Origin: CAYNFQ01 sp964396715
GTDB taxonomy: Bacteria > Patescibacteriota > Microgenomatia > Daviesbacterales > UBA10151
Direction of reading: 5' to 3'
Assembly: GCA_964396715.1 (NCBI GenBank)
Contig: CAYNFQ010000007.1
Span: 1 to 51,179, forward strand
Length of the DNA stretch: 51,179 nt
The notes below the pieces were generated by a model. It worked only from the letters and a program-made list of their open reading frames with translations, did not search any database and was not told where the DNA came from. The translations under genes were made by a program, and so were the position numbers. Positions 48,118 through 51,179 of the stretch are shown in pieces. Numbering within the stretch: position 1 is the stretch's first letter; each line of letters begins with the position of its first letter.

Positions 48118-48638
48118 TTTTCCTCGGGTTTGCTTTCAGAAGACTCAGAAGGACTCGGTGTACCAGATTCATCAGATGGTGTCGGACTATCAGATAATTC
48201 AGATACCTGTTCTGTCTGGTTTTTTGGTTTCTCTGATTCACTGACATTCTGATTATCTGAGTTTTCAGAGTTCTTCTGAATTGCCCTTTCTTCTGTAGTT
48301 GCTGCTTCATCATGCTGCTTTGCTGGTTGTTGGACTGCCTCCTGTGATTTTTCTTCACCCTTGACGCTTTCCCCTTTACCCCTCTTAGGCTTTCTCGGTG
48401 GCCTTTGGGGAGCTTTACCAATAATCCTTAAAAACCCCTCACTCATTTGGGCACCCTGTTGAATCCAATAATCAATTCTGTCCTGCTTAAGTTTAATATC
48501 TTTAGGTTCTGTGAGTGGATTATAAGTTCCTAAAAGCTCAATATATCCCCCGGTTCTTTTACTTCTTTCATCAACCGCCACCACCCTATAAAAAGGTTTT
48601 TTCTTAGTTCCAATTCTCATTAAACGGATTTTTAACAT
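48114..48638 (-). CDS. rpsP: 30S ribosomal protein S16 with long acidic tail
   Basis: Small-subunit protein S16: MLKIRLMRIGTKKKPFYRVV, then SKRTGGYIELLGTYNPLTEP and DRIDYWIQQGAQMSEGF in the first ~85 residues. The remaining ~90 residues are low-complexity, rich in Glu, Ser, Pro and Gln, and probably disordered; S16 is usually 80-90 aa in total. It has a consensus promoter and is the first gene of the rpsP-khpA-trmD operon. Confidence 0.95.
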   Translation of the reverse strand: MLKIRLMRIGTKKKPFYRVVAVDERSKRTGGYIELLGTYNPLTEPKDIKLKQDRIDYWIQQGAQMSEGFLRIIGKAPQRPPRKPKRGKGESVKGEEKSQEAVQQPAKQHDEAATTEERAIQKNSENSDNQNVSESEKPKNQTEQVSELSDSPTPSDESGTPSPSESSESKPEEK

Positions 48639-48645
48639 GGGGATA

Positions 48646-48674
48646 AGTATACTTGAAGCTTAAGATTGTTGCAA
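48646..48674 (-). promoter_or_regulatory. Promoter of rpsP-khpA-trmD
   Basis: Minus strand: TTGCAA (48674-48669), a 17-nt spacer and TATACT (48651-48646); ATG 48638 is 7 nt later. Between here and the next gene, 48675-48768 holds the palindrome CGATACAGTATCG but nothing coding. Confidence 0.65.
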
Positions 48675-48768
48675 TAGCTTGTGCAAAATACCGTTTCGTT
48701 ATAGCTATTCCGATACAGTATCGTTATCTTCTACGCAACTTAAGGTATTAGATGCGTCAACGGTATCT

Positions 48769-50901
48769 TTAGGATTCTTTATTTTGATGCTTAATTAATT
48801 CTTCCAAAATAACATCCTTTAATGATTTTACCTCTCTAATACTTAACCCATTGCCAAAATCCTTAACATAAAGCAATAGAGCTATTTCATCCACTGCAAA
48901 AAGCGGATGGCCATTTCGGCGTTGAGGTTGAACATAGTGCCTATCTTCCTCAGCTATTCTGATCCATCCAGCCTTCAGTCTGTTAAATGCATGGGTTAAT
49001 TTACCTACTGATAAGAGCTTGCTTATCTGCGCTTGGGCAATTTCATCCAGAAGGTCATTTACTCTTTTTCGTACTTCGGGATCTCTTCTTTCAATAATAG
49101 GAATCTGAGCCCTTGTTTGTGGTTCTACATAAGATACGACCGGTGGTACAGGTAAAGTTGAGGGTTCATTATCAGAAGGTGACTGTTCAGATGTTGGAGT
49201 AATCCACCCCTGTAAAATTGCCATTAATTCTCGAGCCTCATACTCTATAACTTCTGGTGTTTTAGATGAAAGGTCTAGAAACATCCTGCTTATTTCTTCT
49301 GCATCTTGATAATGGAGCCACATCAGTAAAGTTTTTATATTTTCGTCTTGCAGTTTATCTAAAAATTCCTCTAATTTTTCACTTCTGATTATATTAACAA
49401 ACTTTTCTAAAACTCCAGCACGCTTTTCTATATAATCGTTGAAGATTTCATTAAGGCCTTCTGCTGTTCTGATTCTTACCTCTCCGATTAACGATTTAAC
49501 TGCTTCTATGACATCCTCCTCAATATCAAATTCAGCAGGTTCTTTATCTTCAGGTAGAAAAATAACGCTATTCATAACCAGAAGAAACTCTCCTAATACA
49601 GTAGCTTCCTCAATAGTAGGTTCCTGTACCTCTAATTGTTTTATTGCTTCGACTTGAGCAACCTGAGCGGGTGTAACTGTTCTTCGGCTCTTATACCATT
49701 CCTCAATTTTATTATTAAAAAGCTCAAAAGCAGCTCTATCCTCGTCTTGTCCTGTAAACTGCTTTACTTTAACCCAAAGGTCCTGTTCAGCTTGACTAGC
49801 TATACCATCCCTTATCCTTATGTATAAAAGATTAGTTCCTCCCTGAACTTTTAATGACCAAAAAACTTGTGGGGTAGTTAAACTTCTACCTGTTTTGCGT
49901 GAAGGTCCTAAAATATTGACTATTTCACTAAGTGTAATGTTTGGATTATCTATGAAAGCATTTAAAGCTGCAATTTTTTGTCCATAAACAGGAATAAGTG
50001 GGAACTTTTTAGGAGCCTCTGGTTTAGTTGCTTCAATCTTCTGAGGAATTTGGCCAATAATCTCCACTTCAGCATTAAGAATATAATTAGAGGAAGCCAT
50101 TCGGCCGGTTCTAGCTAGCATTTCTTTGGTCATACCAACTGCACGCATAAGATTATTTACAGCTTTTCCAGCTGCATATTTTGATTTAGAACCAGCATCT
50201 TCAGCAATTTTTTCTATCTCTTGACTAGGAATTTCTCTTCTAGGATTTTGGGCAAAATATAGCATGACAGCCCAAATAATCGATCCTTGAATTTTAACTT
50301 TTCTTCCATCAATATTTACCTCTCTCGTATCAAAATTAAGAGTTATTTTTGGCAGGGTTGGTTCTGTTTCCTGTAGTGGTTCTGCGGTAACTTTTTCCAA
50401 ATAATACGCACCACCTGGTTCTCCTTGAGCTTTAAGATTAACTATTTGATACCCCTTTTCCTCTAATGCTGGTCTTAGGTTACGCATAGCTGTCTGTAGC
50501 CGATTCCTTTTAGTTTGTACTGGGGCATTATCAGAGTATATGGATTCAGCCCAGTAATCATTAGTGATAGGGGTTTCTTTAGAGGTTATAAATAAAGGTT
50601 GTAGAACCCTAAATTGGAAATCTGTTACATCTATTTCCTGGCCATCTGGCAAAAGTTTTTTAGGCTTTGGTTGTTCTGGTTCCTTGAATTGAACTGTACC
50701 CAGAATTTGTCCGGCTTCTTGTTTAGCAGCTTCTAACTCTTGAGGTGTTAAATAACCTCTTCTTGCTAATTCTTCTATTCTGATAAGATTTATTTGTACC
50801 TGAGATATTCTGAGGCTTCTAATATCTTCTTGGGTTCTGGTAAGGTGGTCTAAAAGCCTGGGTTTAGTTTTGTCTTCAATTGTGACTCGTATTTCACCCA
50901 C
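48769..50901 (-). CDS. Large multi-winged-helix regulatory-type protein, probably N-terminally split
   Basis: 710 aa from GTG 50901, but the open frame continues upstream to a run of nine G, where it would join a promoter-bearing 45-aa frame. Three winged-helix-like segments are suggested: about 83-168 (EIDVTDFQFRVLQPLFI), 185-290 (NFDTREVNIDGRKVKIQGSI, with wing SSNYILNAEVEI) and 300-400. The C-terminal half is helical, with no recognised enzyme motif. CPR genomes often carry such OmpR-like multi-domain proteins. No membrane segment. Likely a DNA-binding regulator. Confidence 0.6.
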   Translation of the reverse strand: MGEIRVTIEDKTKPRLLDHLTRTQEDIRSLRISQVQINLIRIEELARRGYLTPQELEAAKQEAGQILGTVQFKEPEQPKPKKLLPDGQEIDVTDFQFRVLQPLFITSKETPITNDYWAESIYSDNAPVQTKRNRLQTAMRNLRPALEEKGYQIVNLKAQGEPGGAYYLEKVTAEPLQETEPTLPKITLNFDTREVNIDGRKVKIQGSIIWAVMLYFAQNPRREIPSQEIEKIAEDAGSKSKYAAGKAVNNLMRAVGMTKEMLARTGRMASSNYILNAEVEIIGQIPQKIEATKPEAPKKFPLIPVYGQKIAALNAFIDNPNITLSEIVNILGPSRKTGRSLTTPQVFWSLKVQGGTNLLYIRIRDGIASQAEQDLWVKVKQFTGQDEDRAAFELFNNKIEEWYKSRRTVTPAQVAQVEAIKQLEVQEPTIEEATVLGEFLLVMNSVIFLPEDKEPAEFDIEEDVIEAVKSLIGEVRIRTAEGLNEIFNDYIEKRAGVLEKFVNIIRSEKLEEFLDKLQDENIKTLLMWLHYQDAEEISRMFLDLSSKTPEVIEYEARELMAILQGWITPTSEQSPSDNEPSTLPVPPVVSYVEPQTRAQIPIIERRDPEVRKRVNDLLDEIAQAQISKLLSVGKLTHAFNRLKAGWIRIAEEDRHYVQPQRRNGHPLFAVDEIALLLYVKDFGNGLSIREVKSLKDVILEELIKHQNKES

Positions 50902-50947
50902 CTGAAGAATTCTTGATACTTTTTCATCCCCACTGATCTGATCATAT

Positions 50948-51085
50948 CTAAAACGTGCTGGACCATCTACCCCCCCCCAAGTCCTTAGAGGTTTTTTCTA
51001 CTTTTCCTAAAGCACTCTCAATTTTTTGAGCTCTGTTTTGTAATTGTTCTAATGATTGTGGTGCTCTCTCCATATTTCGTCCCAT
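50948..51085 (-). CDS. 45-aa frame: probable true N-terminus of the winged-helix protein
   Basis: ATG 51085 (or ATG 51073) reads MERAPQSLEQLQNRAQKIES, ALGKVEKTSKDL, then GGG and a stop eight codons after entering a G9 tract. Removing one G would continue as VDGPARFRYDQISGDEKVSR, ILQ, into the 710-aa protein. The N-terminus is a predicted coiled coil. A consensus promoter lies directly upstream. Either a phase-variable switch, a programmed shift or a sequencing error. Confidence 0.55.
   Translation of the reverse strand: MGRNMERAPQSLEQLQNRAQKIESALGKVEKTSKDLGGGRWSSTF
50970..50978 (-). repeat. G9 homopolymer at the frame break
   Basis: Nine C on the plus strand (nine G in the coding sense). 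Eight would restore one continuous frame of about 755 aa. It is the longest G/C run I noticed in the window. Confidence 0.85.
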
Positions 51086-51114
51086 AGTTTAACACAGAAC
51101 AAACTCTGTGTCAA
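51086..51114 (-). promoter_or_regulatory. Promoter with inverted repeat in its spacer
   Basis: Minus strand: TTGACA (51114-51109), a 17-nt spacer and TAAACT (51091-51086). ATG 51085 touches the -10; ATG 51073 is the more likely leaderless start. The inverted repeat ACACAGA-acaaac-TCTGTGT (51092-51111) fills the spacer and overlaps the -35, as an operator would. Positions 51115-51179 hold no recognised feature. Confidence 0.6.
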
Positions 51115-51179
51115 ACCTTTTCTATCGAGTTTGGTACAAAACCCCTTGTAGATTGATTTGACAATATAAAAAGCAGCTG

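Overview
The window looks like a chromosome segment of an ultra-small Candidate Phyla Radiation (Patescibacteria) bacterium, most probably a Microgenomates-type lineage. This placement is inferred from gene content and style and was not computed. The clues are compact, overlapping genes, a complete type IV pilus locus, large surface proteins with PSPSPSP-type linkers, single-copy minimal housekeeping genes, a receiver-less OmpR-type winged-helix protein, and TGA read as a stop. Many genes carry a sigma70-like promoter whose -10 box lies only about 5-10 nt before the start codon, which implies leaderless or nearly leaderless mRNAs.

Layout. 1-1490: an edge repeat, a possible degraded insertion element, a small unknown gene, and a REP-associated tyrosine transposase bracketed by two matching hairpins. 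1525-2957: ruvC and a polytopic membrane protein. 2958-3871: a gene-free stretch holding repeats and a possible structured RNA. 3872-11599: a surface-protein operon with membrane-anchored small proteins, dockerin-like modules, cohesin-like modules, IPT/TIG domains and an LPEAG-type C-terminus. 11608-16697: Xer recombinase, VTT-like membrane protein, Ca2+-type P-type ATPase, PGRP amidase and a holin-like protein. 16785-17267: a TrpR-like repressor whose promoter lies inside a 26-bp perfect palindrome. 17564-29808: gyrA, def-ddl-alr, murD/murI/murC, a RelE/Phd toxin-antitoxin pair joined to murC, a murC 5' fragment and a winged-helix gene. 29865-32509: gyrB and a delta'-type clamp-loader gene. 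32568-47053: type IV pilus genes pilB, pilT, pilC, pilD, ten pilin-like proteins, then pilM-pilN-pilO. 47037-48638: rpsP-khpA-trmD on the minus strand. 48769-51085: a multi-winged-helix protein split from its own N-terminus by a run of nine G.

How the parts fit. Cell-wall precursor synthesis (alr, ddl, murC, murD, murI), wall remodelling (amidase) and surface display (pili, cohesin/dockerin proteins) dominate, as expected for an episymbiont that depends on its envelope and pili to contact other cells.

The most unusual theme is repeat biology. At least eleven places carry arrays with strict 7-bp periodicity, each with its own consensus, often as inverted pairs, and several lie inside genes. 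GC-rich palindromes are inserted in frame in murD, murC, def, trmD, the delta' gene and pilB, and in the leaders of two prepilins. At three loci a palindrome is flanked on both sides by heptads. A second candidate system is the TrpR-like repressor with three copies of its palindrome, one of them inside murC. No CRISPR array, rRNA or convincing tRNA was seen.
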